In this document: one piece after another, positions 25,350 to 34,493 of the stretch
Layout: every line of letters starts with the position of its first letter
Numbering within the stretch: the first letter of the stretch is position 1
Origin: an uncultured Lachnobacterium sp.
Lineage (GTDB): Bacteria > Bacillota > Clostridia > Lachnospirales > Lachnospiraceae
Reading direction: 5' to 3'
Assembly (NCBI GenBank): GCA_900550545.1
Contig: URSS01000002.1
Location: 1 to 64,000, forward strand
Length of the DNA: 64,000 bases
Notes under the pieces: generated by a model
Told to the model about the DNA's origin: nothing
Seen by the model: the letters and a program-made list of their open reading frames with translations, nothing else
Database searches by the model: none
Program-made: the position numbers and the translations under genes

Positions 25350-26687
25350 TCAGCATAGCTGCTCATTGTCACATTTCATCATTTGTTCTTTCCACATATA
25401 ACACGCACAGGCAATTGCCAGCAGTACATATTCAAATTTAAGCGTCTGCAACGCATCCAGCCACCATAAATTGAAAAAATAACACACTGTTGCAATCAAT
25501 ACCAGCTTAAAAACGCAGGAATGATATTTCCACGCAGCCCGAATCAAGAACACTATTGCCACAACTATAAACAATATGTATGCAATCATTCCCGGATACC
25601 CATACTTAATATACTGACTTACATAAAAATTATCGATAGACTTAATATAAATGCCATCTATTTGTGCACTGAAAACTCTTGATACCCCTCGTCCAATCCA
25701 TGGATTCAGCCAATCCAACTGAAATATTCTTGGCAAATATTTTCGATACTCCTCACTATTATCAAGAGTTGTGGTATCTGCGCCGAAAATTCCTGAGTAA
25801 CTTGTTCCAAAAAACTGATCCATTACACTAGTGATCTGCATCATGACATAACGTCCAATGCCAGTTCTTCCAAACAGCAAAAGGAAACCACCCAATGCAA
25901 CAAGAAGAAAGAAAATAATAATGCATGATTTCTTTATATTTTTTGCTCCGCTGATCAATACAATCAAAAGCATCTCTATCAAAGCGATTCCTAATGTCGA
26001 TCGAGAACCGGTCAGAAAAACATTGACATAAAGCAATCCAATAAGGAACGGTCTTTTAAATAGATATACCTCATCCTTTTCAATATCCATACATGCCAGC
26101 GCAATAAACAATAACAGCAACAAACCATAACCTAATGCATGTCCACACGGTCCCATAATACGATAGAATCCGGAACGATATGAATTTGCCACACTATTTG
26201 GCACCGTCGAAAAGAATTTCAAAAAAATGGATTGTCCGTAAAAAAACTCAATCAGTCCATATATCCCTAAAAAATATGCACATCCGATGCTTAATTTTAT
26301 TGCCCTTTTCCAGCCCACGATATACCGAATCCCGTAAACTAAAATGTAAAAGGTAAGGATTTCCAGAAATACAAGAAAAAAAGCATTAATATCAACTCTG
26401 CAGACCATCGTATAAATGGAGACAAACAAATAAATTGCAAATGGTATGATAAATATATGGTGTATCACCATATCGCCAAAATGGGTCAGTATTTTCCGAT
26501 TCAAAAACATATACAAAACAATCAGCAGATCTGCCAGTCTTGTACAAGTCAGGTCATAACCTATATGTATGCCAAAATACTGTGGCATAACAAAATCCGT
26601 GATAATCAAAAATACCATCAGGGAAAATAGCACTTTTAAATTTCTTAACTTTGGTTCTTCTGCCACATACGCCGACTGTTCTCTCAA
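25350..26687 (-). CDS. Wzy-like polysaccharide polymerase (O-antigen ligase family)
   Basis: A 445-residue membrane protein with about 11-12 hydrophobic helices and one long extracellular loop (about 280-350) with the Arg/Asp/Trp-rich segment WLNPWIGRGVSRVF, typical of O-antigen ligase/polymerase proteins. It polymerises lipid-linked repeat units outside the membrane. It starts at TTG directly after the upstream stop, with AGGGG 8 bases ahead; the next in-frame ATG would cut the first helix. Confidence 0.8.
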   Translation of the reverse strand: MREQSAYVAEEPKLRNLKVLFSLMVFLIITDFVMPQYFGIHIGYDLTCTRLADLLIVLYMFLNRKILTHFGDMVIHHIFIIPFAIYLFVSIYTMVCRVDINAFFLVFLEILTFYILVYGIRYIVGWKRAIKLSIGCAYFLGIYGLIEFFYGQSIFLKFFSTVPNSVANSYRSGFYRIMGPCGHALGYGLLLLLFIALACMDIEKDEVYLFKRPFLIGLLYVNVFLTGSRSTLGIALIEMLLIVLISGAKNIKKSCIIIFFLLVALGGFLLLFGRTGIGRYVMMQITSVMDQFFGTSYSGIFGADTTTLDNSEEYRKYLPRIFQLDWLNPWIGRGVSRVFSAQIDGIYIKSIDNFYVSQYIKYGYPGMIAYILFIVVAIVFLIRAAWKYHSCVFKLVLIATVCYFFNLWWLDALQTLKFEYVLLAIACACYMWKEQMMKCDNEQLC

Positions 26688-26690
26688 GTA

Positions 26691-27578
26691 TTATTCCCCT
26701 CTCTCTTTCAAAAACTCTCTGATATCTCCCTGGTATCTCGTGATTTTAAGGAATTTATAGTAAGACTGTATACGATTCTTTACTATTATTTTTTTCCTTT
26801 CAATTTCATTTTGCACCGACCGTTTAAAGGATGTCGAATGATTATGTAACACTTGCACATCACTGCAATATACATATCGATATCCAACTTTCTCCAGAAT
26901 ATAACATAAAATTTCTTCTTCGCAATATAAAAACGTTCCTCCATACAGACCATCAAATGATCTCACATAATCAGGTGAAAATAACAGACAGCTTCCATGA
27001 AGGACCCCATGAAAATCCAAATCTGCCTGTTTCCAAGTCTCATTCTGTAACTCCTTTTGTGGCTTCACATCCTGATTGATCTTTCGCTGTAATTTCAACT
27101 TCAAAGCCAAATATACAACAATATCATGTAACCAGTTTTTTAACACAGATGCATTGCTTGCCACATGTTCCCGAAAAGGATTCTGATGCTGTCCCTGTGG
27201 TGTTACAATATCAGGTCCCAATACATAATACGGCGTATTCTGATACAGCTCTCTAACTTTATCAATCCATTTTTCGTCTTGAAATATCACATCATTATTT
27301 GCAAGACAAATCCAATCTGCCTTCAACACTTTCTTTGCATACTGAAAACCAACGTTATTACCGGCTGCATACCCAAGGTTTTTCCTGTTATGTAAAAAAT
27401 GAATATACGAGGCATTCCCATAACATTGCAGCAGTTTCTCATAACTGCCATTGTCCGAAGCATTATCTACTACAATGATTTCCATTTGCAAGGTTCCAAA
27501 GCACTGTATCAGTGATTCGATGCACTGTTTTGTCACATCATCATTTTTATAATGAAGTATCAAAAATACAAATTTCAC
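26691..27578 (-). CDS. GT2-family glycosyltransferase (rhamnosyltransferase-like)
   Basis: The 295-residue GT-A protein shows FVFLILHYKNDDVTKQCIESL, IIVVDNASDNGSYE, NLGYAAGNNVGF, ICLANNDVIF and GSCLLFSPDYV. This pattern is common in rhamnosyl- and galactofuranosyltransferases, which agrees with the rml genes of the same locus. The GTG start is 8 bases behind AAAGGAG; an ATG two codons earlier is only 2 bases from it. Confidence 0.85.
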   Translation of the reverse strand: MKFVFLILHYKNDDVTKQCIESLIQCFGTLQMEIIVVDNASDNGSYEKLLQCYGNASYIHFLHNRKNLGYAAGNNVGFQYAKKVLKADWICLANNDVIFQDEKWIDKVRELYQNTPYYVLGPDIVTPQGQHQNPFREHVASNASVLKNWLHDIVVYLALKLKLQRKINQDVKPQKELQNETWKQADLDFHGVLHGSCLLFSPDYVRSFDGLYGGTFLYCEEEILCYILEKVGYRYVYCSDVQVLHNHSTSFKRSVQNEIERKKIIVKNRIQSYYKFLKITRYQGDIREFLKERGE

Positions 27579-27598
27579 ACGCATAACTCCTTTTTCTA

Positions 27599-28582
27599 TC
27601 ATTTTTTATGTCTTAACCTGAAAACACACACCGCAGCGAAAATAGTCACGGCATTCATACAACGCATGTACAAACCCGTATGTTCTTTTCGGACATATGC
27701 ATTCTTTCTGTATTCCGGAAAATATTCTTTTATGAACCGATTTGTTCTTTTTACAAGCTGGTTTCGTATTTTTTTATTGTTTATCTGTGCAATTCTTTTT
27801 AAAGAACTGCACAGTAATATTTTGACACAAAAATATTCTAATTCCATTCCATATATATGTTCAAAACCATTCTCTTTGTAATACTTAATGACATCTTCGA
27901 GAACCACAAAAATATTTCCGACTCTCTCATATTTTTTATCATTCATGGTGGAACCCGGCCAAAGATAATGGTACACATATGCCTCCGGCAAAAAACTCCG
28001 TTTCTTTAAATATGGAATTACTTTTATATAAAAAGCAGTATCCTCATAAATCACACCCTCTGTAAACTGACACTGATTCTCTTTTAAAACGGATGCCCTG
28101 TACAGCTTGTTCCATGGAGACACCAGCGGATCTATAAACATCTCTTTCTCACTGTTATACGCCCGTACATGTCCATATTGCGGAATTTCTTTTTCCTGCC
28201 CCTTAGCATCGATCTGTAAATAATGATACTGGCATTCTACATAATCACTGTTTTCTTTCTTCGCCTTCTTATACATTGCTTCATACATATGCGTATCAAC
28301 ATAATCATCTGCATCAATGAATCCAATATATTCTCCACGACTTTTTGCAATCCCAAGATTTCTGGCAGATGCCTGTCCTCCATTCTCTTTAGAATAAACC
28401 ATCACTTTTTTCGGAAAACGCTTCTGATATTTCTCCAAAATCTGTAATGACTGATCCGTTGAACCATCATTCACAAAGATCAATTCCATTTCCTTCAAGG
28501 TTTGTTGCGTCAAAGATTCTATACACTTTTCCAAAAAATTCTGCGCATTATAAACGGGTACAATCACACTGACTTTATTCAT
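27599..28582 (-). CDS. GT2-family glycosyltransferase
   Basis: The 327-residue GT-A enzyme shows VSVIVPVYNAQNFLEKCIESL, LIFVNDGSTDQSL, ASARNLGIAKSRGEYIGFIDADD and, further on, SPWNKLYRASVL with ITYEDTAFY-like acidic residues (GVIYEDTAFY). It is typical of capsule repeat-unit transferases. The C terminus is basic and hydrophobic (VTIFAAVCVFRLRHKK), perhaps membrane-attached. GAGG lies 9 bases before the chosen ATG. Confidence 0.87.
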   Translation of the reverse strand: MNKVSVIVPVYNAQNFLEKCIESLTQQTLKEMELIFVNDGSTDQSLQILEKYQKRFPKKVMVYSKENGGQASARNLGIAKSRGEYIGFIDADDYVDTHMYEAMYKKAKKENSDYVECQYHYLQIDAKGQEKEIPQYGHVRAYNSEKEMFIDPLVSPWNKLYRASVLKENQCQFTEGVIYEDTAFYIKVIPYLKKRSFLPEAYVYHYLWPGSTMNDKKYERVGNIFVVLEDVIKYYKENGFEHIYGMELEYFCVKILLCSSLKRIAQINNKKIRNQLVKRTNRFIKEYFPEYRKNAYVRKEHTGLYMRCMNAVTIFAAVCVFRLRHKK

Positions 28583-28598
28583 AATAATTTGCCTCACA

Positions 28599-29393
28599 TT
28601 ATCTGCTTTCTACTATTTTTGCAATCGTATTTCTTAAAAAATCCGGGAAATAGTAACTGAGATCACCGTGATTCGTATAGCTTGCAACATCATTCGTGAT
28701 TTGATAATTACATTTTTTCATATCTTCTAACATATGTACGACATGCTCCTGATAAGTATGTTCCTGATTCGAATAGTGCACATAGATATGCTGTGACGAA
28801 CACTTCTCATTATTGTAAATTTTGTTTTGAAGCCGATACTCTAAAGTTTCCTCTTTTTGTTTATCTGCTTTTCCAAGTATATGTTCTAACGTTGCAAAAT
28901 TTTCAGAATCTTTCAAATAAGATGTCAGATAATATTGTGGTGCTCCTATCACCATATATGCCCCACAATATTGTAAACCAAAATTTAATGCCGCATAGCC
29001 ACCTTTACTTGATCCACAGAAAATAAGTTTTTTGGGCTTTAAGGCTGCAATTGTTTTCTTAATCAAAGCATCGGTTGCTTTTTCCTCATTGAACTGAAAA
29101 TTCTCTCCCATATAATAAGATCCCCTATGATCTTTTGCATAATCATCCAGAATATACAGACGATTTGATGGTATTCCATCCAGTGTCTTCACATAATTGT
29201 ATCTGGCTTTGAGTCCTTTGCGGGTACATGCACTAAATACGATTATCAAAGCATCTGCTTCATCATCTTCTTTCAGCATGTATTTTACTTTCACATTTTC
29301 ATAGCTAAATATTTTCTGTTCATGTAATATTTTGAATTTTGTAACTAAAAATTCGTAATATTTACGAATAATACGCTTTGCCTTATCACTCAT
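28599..29393 (-). CDS. Alpha/beta-hydrolase-like capsule accessory protein
   Basis: The 264-residue protein has a nucleophile-elbow motif in LIFCGSSKGGYAALNFGL (Gly-Ser-Ser-Lys-Gly), a later Asp/His pair, and the pattern of XcbB/CpsF- or Asp2-like proteins found in capsule and accessory-secretion loci. The candidate His lies near the C terminus (NHGDLSYYF). It may add or remove an acyl group on the polysaccharide; that is inference. No signal peptide, so cytoplasmic. Confidence 0.6.
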   Translation of the reverse strand: MSDKAKRIIRKYYEFLVTKFKILHEQKIFSYENVKVKYMLKEDDEADALIIVFSACTRKGLKARYNYVKTLDGIPSNRLYILDDYAKDHRGSYYMGENFQFNEEKATDALIKKTIAALKPKKLIFCGSSKGGYAALNFGLQYCGAYMVIGAPQYYLTSYLKDSENFATLEHILGKADKQKEETLEYRLQNKIYNNEKCSSQHIYVHYSNQEHTYQEHVVHMLEDMKKCNYQITNDVASYTNHGDLSYYFPDFLRNTIAKIVESR

Positions 29394-29411
29394 ACACTCT
29401 TCTCTTCATAC

Positions 29412-29894
29412 TTATTCTAAACTCTGCAGGTATTCATCAATAGATGCAATAACCACACTGGTATTTGAAACATACGGGCGAAAATGCATATTTTGCAAAT
29501 TCTTATAACATTCCCCAAGCTGTTCTACGTCATAACATGCACAGATTAGTTGCAAATCATCAAACTGATGCAATAACTGCAACTGATGGTCATCTACATG
29601 TTCTCCATATTTTGCCATTCTCGGAACCGCAATAACTTTTTTCCCTTTTTTTACAGCACCAATAATAACACCGGTTCCTCCATGTGTAATCACAGAATCA
29701 CATTGATCCATGATCTGCGCAAAACGCTGTCGATCCAGAAAGCGTTCATATGTATAATTTTGTGGAAGATATTCACTTGCACCTATCTGTGCAAATACTT
29801 TCCCCTGTATCACACCATCAGCGATCAGCCGGTCTACTTCCTTTAACAACCGATCAAATTGAAACTTCTGGGAGCCTAATGTAATAAAAATCAT
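29412..29894 (-). CDS. Glycosyltransferase catalytic half, PssE/Alg13-like
   Basis: The 160-residue protein begins MIFITLGSQKFQFDRLLKEVD and contains SVITHGGTGVIIGAVKKGKKVIAVPR, the UDP-sugar binding part of the GT28/Alg13 fold. It works with the next gene upstream, its start following that gene's stop directly. Such two-part enzymes (Cps14F/G, PssD/E) add the second sugar, often galactose or glucuronate, to lipid-linked glucose. Confidence 0.88.
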   Translation of the reverse strand: MIFITLGSQKFQFDRLLKEVDRLIADGVIQGKVFAQIGASEYLPQNYTYERFLDRQRFAQIMDQCDSVITHGGTGVIIGAVKKGKKVIAVPRMAKYGEHVDDHQLQLLHQFDDLQLICACYDVEQLGECYKNLQNMHFRPYVSNTSVVIASIDEYLQSLE

Positions 29895-30350
29895 CTAATA
29901 TATTCCCCCTTTGTAAATTGCCTTGGGATATAATTTCAGCATTTCTTCCCACTGCACATAAAACTGATCCGCGAAACGATATAACAAATTGCCAGTCAGA
30001 TTTTTGGAACATACCTTGGCAAATGATTCTATATATATCAGCTTTCCTCCAAACAATTTCATCAGAAGGGCCAGTGGAATCACAGCCAATACCCCAGTAG
30101 TAATCATGACTTTTGGTTTTTCCTTTATGATCAGCACCAATGATTTCCAGGAATTTGCAATCAGTTTTGGAACAAACAATGGTTCTTTTCGATTTATCTG
30201 GCACATATAGTATGTTTTGATTCCTGTGTTGCCTGCACTGTAATCCGTCTTCTCCGTCACAAGAACGCTTTCATATTTTTCCATTAAAGGTTTCAGCATA
30301 AGAAGTTGCTCATAATGTCCGCCGGACGAAGCTGCAAAAACAATTTTCAT
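29895..30350 (-). CDS. Glycosyltransferase membrane half, PssD/Alg14-like
   Basis: The 151-residue protein begins MKIVFAASSGGHYEQLLMLKPLM, then TEKTDY, a hydrophobic segment (PKVMITTGVLAVIPLALLMK) and YIESFAKVCSKNLTG, as in Alg14/Cps14F membrane recruiters. It partners the PssE-like protein immediately downstream to form one active transferase at the membrane. Confidence 0.88.
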   Translation of the reverse strand: MKIVFAASSGGHYEQLLMLKPLMEKYESVLVTEKTDYSAGNTGIKTYYMCQINRKEPLFVPKLIANSWKSLVLIIKEKPKVMITTGVLAVIPLALLMKLFGGKLIYIESFAKVCSKNLTGNLLYRFADQFYVQWEEMLKLYPKAIYKGGIY

Positions 30351-30353
30351 ATT

Positions 30354-31085
30354 TTACATCCTCTCTTCCTTGTTGTATGGAATCATTCCAAGAATCAAAC
30401 GCTCATCCTGCTCACATTGTGCCACACTGTATACCTTTGAAGAAAAAAACTCTTTTATAAAAATAATTCCTGCCGTTCCAACAAATGCTACCGCTCCAAA
30501 TAAAATGAAGTAAAGCGTCAGATTAATGGAGTGATGTGCCGTATATTCAACGGCTTCATCCATTACCTGAAGTGTACTTACACCGAGCAGATCATTGATT
30601 TCATCTGCGAATGCCTTTGCCATCGCATTTGTAACATCCACCACATATTCGGATGTTCCTACATTAACGACCAATGTCAGTTTCGTTCCATAAGTCTTTG
30701 AATCTGTGCTGGCCCCACTAAGACTGATATTACCATTTGCCACCATGCTTCTGAGTTCATTTGAAGTAATGCCGTACTCCTGCAGGCTGCCTGCTGCACG
30801 GTCACAAACCCTTGTAGACCCAAGCATGCTTGCATATTGATTCATGACAGTTACGCCACCCATGGAATCCTCATATGATCCATACACTGCACTGTAAATG
30901 GATGCTGTAGCAAAATAAGATGTTTTAACACCTGCAAGCCCAACATACACCCCAAATGCCAGAAAGCCAATCAATGTCATAAGAAGGACAACAATTTTCA
31001 TCTTCCACAATCGATAAAATGCTACTTTGATATTTTCCAGAATATCATAATCTGCGGTCTCCAACTCTTCAATATTCATTTTCAT
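30354..31085 (-). CDS. Capsular polysaccharide chain-length/kinase-adaptor protein (CpsC/Wzz-like)
   Basis: A 243-residue protein with two membrane helices (about 25-45 and 200-225) flanking an extracellular domain, as in Wzz/CpsC copolymerases. The N-terminal region YDILENIKVAFYRLWKMKIVVLL precedes helix 1. In Firmicutes this protein activates the CpsD tyrosine autokinase and sets chain length. A CARDB-type protein gene separates it from the CpsD-like gene. GGAG lies 7 bases before the chosen ATG. Confidence 0.8.
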   Translation of the reverse strand: MKMNIEELETADYDILENIKVAFYRLWKMKIVVLLMTLIGFLAFGVYVGLAGVKTSYFATASIYSAVYGSYEDSMGGVTVMNQYASMLGSTRVCDRAAGSLQEYGITSNELRSMVANGNISLSGASTDSKTYGTKLTLVVNVGTSEYVVDVTNAMAKAFADEINDLLGVSTLQVMDEAVEYTAHHSINLTLYFILFGAVAFVGTAGIIFIKEFFSSKVYSVAQCEQDERLILGMIPYNKEERM

Positions 31086-31095
31086 AAACAATCTC

Positions 31096-32016
31096 CTATC
31101 TGCGTTTGCGCAATAAAACAACAATCAGAATACAGATACCCAGAATTGCAGCACCACTCACTCCTAATATTGCAATACGACTTGTGCTTACATTGGATTC
31201 TTCACTACTTATTATCTGATCAATATTTGCAGTATTGCTCTTTGTGCTCGCCTGCGTTACATTTACCGTCCATTTACCAAGACTTACTTCCTGTGTCTGT
31301 CCTAACTGGTTATTGTATTGTAAAAGCATCTCAACTTCATGTTTTCCCTCTTTATCAATGTAAAATGGAAGTTTCTTGCTTTTTGTTGAACCGGCTGTCA
31401 CATTCCCGATACTACTGCTGGCAATCTTCGTATCACCCTCCCGCAAAATCAAAGTAATATCACTGACATTATTTTCTGCCAGAGCCTCAAAGGAAATTAC
31501 AGCGTTTCCAGACTCTCCCACCTGTACATCTGTAGAAACCGACGATGATATAATATTCAATGGTGAGTCTGCACCTACCGGAATTCTTAAAATCACCTGA
31601 TTCGTCGGCTGATCAGAAACAATTGTCAATGTGAAATCAAGACTTTCATCCTGAATGCTGGCCCAGGATCTGTACTTAATAGAAACTTCCTTTGTCTTCT
31701 CTGGTTCAAGTGTTCCCACAAAAACCTGCGAAGTTGTCCCATATACCGGTGCAACTCCTTCCGGATTTTCTACATTGAGCATAATATTTTTTGCGGTATT
31801 TGTATTGCTGTAATTTTTCAATGTCAATGTCAGTGTAAAATCTTGTCCAGGAACAATTTTTTCATTCTCTACTGTATACTTATCGACCATAAGCATCGGT
31901 GAGTTTCCCTGTCCGCTCGCCGCCCAGGTAACAGAATGATTGGAAATAAGTATCACACACAGCGTAGCAAAAAACACCATACACCTTTTGAAATATGTAT
32001 GAACTCTCATTTTCAT
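31096..32016 (-). CDS. Membrane-anchored extracellular protein with CARDB-like repeats
   Basis: A 306-residue protein with a signal peptide (CMVFFATLCVILISNHSVTWAAS), two immunoglobulin-like CARDB-type domains (about 50-160 and 160-265; FTLTLTLKNYSNTNTAKNI, GNAVISFEALAENNVSDI) and one C-terminal helix (IAILGVSGAAILGICILIVVLL) with a basic tail. It lies between the CpsD- and CpsC-like genes. AAAGGAG precedes the start. A scaffold role for the export complex is only a guess. Confidence 0.7.
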   Translation of the reverse strand: MKMRVHTYFKRCMVFFATLCVILISNHSVTWAASGQGNSPMLMVDKYTVENEKIVPGQDFTLTLTLKNYSNTNTAKNIMLNVENPEGVAPVYGTTSQVFVGTLEPEKTKEVSIKYRSWASIQDESLDFTLTIVSDQPTNQVILRIPVGADSPLNIISSSVSTDVQVGESGNAVISFEALAENNVSDITLILREGDTKIASSSIGNVTAGSTKSKKLPFYIDKEGKHEVEMLLQYNNQLGQTQEVSLGKWTVNVTQASTKSNTANIDQIISSEESNVSTSRIAILGVSGAAILGICILIVVLLRKRR

Positions 32017-32017
32017 C

Positions 32018-32794
32018 TTATTTCGTTCTCCTTTCTGTCTCTTCCATATATTTTTTATGCGCCGGACTGCCATTCAATTTCTGTTCTCCATCCTGATTGA
32101 TAAAATAATAATCGTAATCTTTTGCATTGCTGCGATACATATCCAACGGAATCTTGTTGACGATCATGCCGTAATACTTGTCGTGATATGGTTTTACACG
32201 AAACTTAGCTTCTTTAATCTGACTCTTACGTGTTTCTCCCAATGCAGACAATAAGATGATGCCATCAACTACCGGAAACAGTGTCTGCGCATCCGGAACA
32301 ATCGTCAGGGATGGGAAATCGAAAATAATACAGTCATAATTTTCATTTGCAACTTTTAATAATTCTTCCATTTTCGTTGAACACAATAGTCTCGTAGGAT
32401 TATCCGTTTTTGCTCCACACGGAATATAAGTAAGATTCTCTATATTTGTCTCATAGAACACCTCTTCCGGCTTCATGATCTCCTGCAAATGTTCCTGCGA
32501 AAGAAAATCCGATAACCCTGTCGTTGCCTGCTCATTTAATTTCTTGTATTTAACAATCTTTCGCATATCACAGTCGATCAAAAGTGTTTTTCTCTGTGTA
32601 TTTGCCACCGCAATTGCAAGTCCGATACAAGTTGAGGTTGTCCCAGTCAATGCCGAACAACCGGTCAGCAAAATCGATTGTGCCTGTTTATCATTTTCCT
32701 TTTTATTAAATATCTCTACAACAATCTTATCAATTGCAGAAATAATCAACTGTGTTTTATTTTCATATAATGTAATTTTCCTGGTTTTTTGCAT
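32018..32794 (-). CDS. CpsD/CapB-like P-loop protein with degenerate Walker A
   Basis: This 258-residue protein has the tyrosine autokinase (BY-kinase) layout: an N-terminal segment ending SILLTGCSALTGTTSTC, then KTLLIDCDMRK (Walker A'), IIFDFPSLTIVPDA (Walker B) and a Tyr-rich tail (DYDYYF, KKYM). The usual GEGKST P-loop reads GTTSTC, so the ATP-binding Lys is absent. It could be a regulatory pseudokinase or a variant subfamily. AAGG and an A-rich stretch precede the ATG. It is the first gene after the rml terminator and may start its own transcript. Confidence 0.78.
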   Translation of the reverse strand: MQKTRKITLYENKTQLIISAIDKIVVEIFNKKENDKQAQSILLTGCSALTGTTSTCIGLAIAVANTQRKTLLIDCDMRKIVKYKKLNEQATTGLSDFLSQEHLQEIMKPEEVFYETNIENLTYIPCGAKTDNPTRLLCSTKMEELLKVANENYDCIIFDFPSLTIVPDAQTLFPVVDGIILLSALGETRKSQIKEAKFRVKPYHDKYYGMIVNKIPLDMYRSNAKDYDYYFINQDGEQKLNGSPAHKKYMEETERRTK

Positions 32795-32917
32795 CTTTTT
32801 TTCCTTCCTGTCCCTAACCTGTCATAACGTGCAAAAATCACTATAAAAATCTTTTTTTTCAAGTTTACTACATTGTCTTTCTTCGCGCAATGCGACTTAT
32901 TTCCTATATAAAGCAAC

Positions 32918-32961
32918 AAAAAGCCCTAAAATATCAACCTTTCTGTTGACATTCAAAGGCT
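32918..32961 (-). terminator. Terminator after rmlC
   Basis: On the minus strand, AGCC...GTCAAC pairs with GTTGA...GGCT (about 15 pairs including G-U) around the loop AGAAAG, followed by TTTTTGTTG. It separates rmlBDAC from the CpsD-like gene, so the rest of the EPS operon needs its own promoter or readthrough. Confidence 0.7.
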
Positions 32962-32987
32962 ATTTACCTGTAAAGTATCTGCTACAA

Positions 32988-33590
32988 TTATAACTTTCTC
33001 TCCATGCCTGACCACCTCTGATCTTTTTCTGACAGCGTAAGCTCTGTACCGTCTTCCATCATATATCCAACTGCAGAAGGCGTGCCATCGTATGTGCCTT
33101 TCACCTGTGGCCACTCGATTCCGATTGCCGGATCATTCCATGCTAAACCACCCTCATCATTCGGATGCCAGAAGTCATTTACCTTATAACAGAACTCTGC
33201 CTCATCGGATAATACCAGGAAACCATGCGCAAATCCTTCCGGAATCAAAAACTGCTTCTTGTTCTCCTCTGTAAGTTCCACTCCATACCATTTTCCATAT
33301 GTCTCAGAACCTTCTCTTAAATCTACCGCTACATCAAATACGCTGCCGCGAACGGCACGCACAAGCTTGCACTGTGGATAGTGAATCTGAAAATGCAGTC
33401 CTCGCAATACGCCTTTTACGGACATAGACTGGTTGTCCTGTACGAATTTTATATCAAAACCGGCCTCCTGCATCTCTTTCTCATTGTATGTTTCCATAAA
33501 ATATCCACGCTCATCACCATGTACTGCCGGTGTGATCACACATAATCCTTCAATGCCGCCAACATTCTTTTCTAATGAAATCTGACCCAC
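32988..33590 (-). CDS. rfbC: dTDP-4-dehydrorhamnose 3,5-epimerase
   Basis: The 200-residue cupin enzyme makes dTDP-4-keto-L-rhamnose from dTDP-4-keto-6-deoxyglucose. It shows HGDERGYFMETYNEKEM, FVQDNQSMS, the catalytic His in GVLRGLHFQIHYPQCKLV, and Tyr/Asp in GSVFDVAVDLREGS. It is the last of rmlB-D-A-C. The GTG start has GGGAG 8 bases upstream. Confidence 0.96.
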   Translation of the reverse strand: MGQISLEKNVGGIEGLCVITPAVHGDERGYFMETYNEKEMQEAGFDIKFVQDNQSMSVKGVLRGLHFQIHYPQCKLVRAVRGSVFDVAVDLREGSETYGKWYGVELTEENKKQFLIPEGFAHGFLVLSDEAEFCYKVNDFWHPNDEGGLAWNDPAIGIEWPQVKGTYDGTPSAVGYMMEDGTELTLSEKDQRWSGMERKL

Positions 33591-33608
33591 TTTTTACGCT
33601 CCCTTCTG

Positions 33609-34493
33609 TTAATACCGAACTTTTCCATCTGCAACCGCATGCAAATGCACTCCATACGGACTCTTTCCATAACGTGCAGCGGACTCCAGTAATTTTTCCC
33701 TGTCAATCCATTTGTTAATATAGGCAATCTCTTCCGGTGCAGAGATTGTAACACCCTGACGGTGCTCGATCATCTGCACAAATTCTGCAGCCTGAATCAG
33801 ACTGTCCATTGTTCCTGTATCCAGCCATGCGAATCCTCTTCCCAAAAGCTGTACATTCAATATCTGTTCCTGAAGATACATGTCATTTAAAGTTGTAATC
33901 TCCAACTCTCCACGTGCAGATGGTTTCACCTGATTTGCCATCCTGCTGACTCCTGCCGGATAGAAATACAATCCGGTAACCGCATAGTTACTCTTTGGAT
34001 CCTCTGGTTTCTCCTCAATCGAGATTGCCTGACCATTCTCCGAAAATTCCACTACACCAAAGCGTTCCGGATCATTGACATAATAGCCAAATACTGTAGC
34101 TTTTCCATGTGCGGCATCCTCAACGGCTGAACGTAAAATCTTTCCGAAACCATTTCCATAAAAGATGTTATCACCAAGTACCATGGCACAGGCATCATCG
34201 CCGATAAACTCTTCTCCTAATATAAAAGCCTGTGCAAGTCCGTCCGGTGAAGGCTGTACCTTATATGACAAATTCACGCCAAACTGGTTTCCATCGCCAA
34301 GCAACGCCTCAAAACGTGGAGTATCTTCCGGTGTGGAAATAATTAAAATATCACGAATTCCAGCAAGCATCAATGTGGAAAGCGGATAATAAATCATCGG
34401 CTTATCGTATACCGGAAGTAATTGTTTACTGGTTACCATTGTAAGCGGATACAGACGTGTACCTGCACCACCTGCCAAAATAATTCCCTTCAT
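33609..34493 (-). CDS. rfbA: Glucose-1-phosphate thymidylyltransferase
   Basis: The 294-residue enzyme makes dTDP-glucose from dTTP and glucose 1-phosphate, the entry to dTDP-rhamnose. It shows [42 protein letters not shown] and the C-terminal [22 protein letters not shown] precedes the ATG. Length matches RmlA (about 290). Confidence 0.97.
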   Translation of the reverse strand: MKGIILAGGAGTRLYPLTMVTSKQLLPVYDKPMIYYPLSTLMLAGIRDILIISTPEDTPRFEALLGDGNQFGVNLSYKVQPSPDGLAQAFILGEEFIGDDACAMVLGDNIFYGNGFGKILRSAVEDAAHGKATVFGYYVNDPERFGVVEFSENGQAISIEEKPEDPKSNYAVTGLYFYPAGVSRMANQVKPSARGELEITTLNDMYLQEQILNVQLLGRGFAWLDTGTMDSLIQAAEFVQMIEHRQGVTISAPEEIAYINKWIDREKLLESAARYGKSPYGVHLHAVADGKVRY

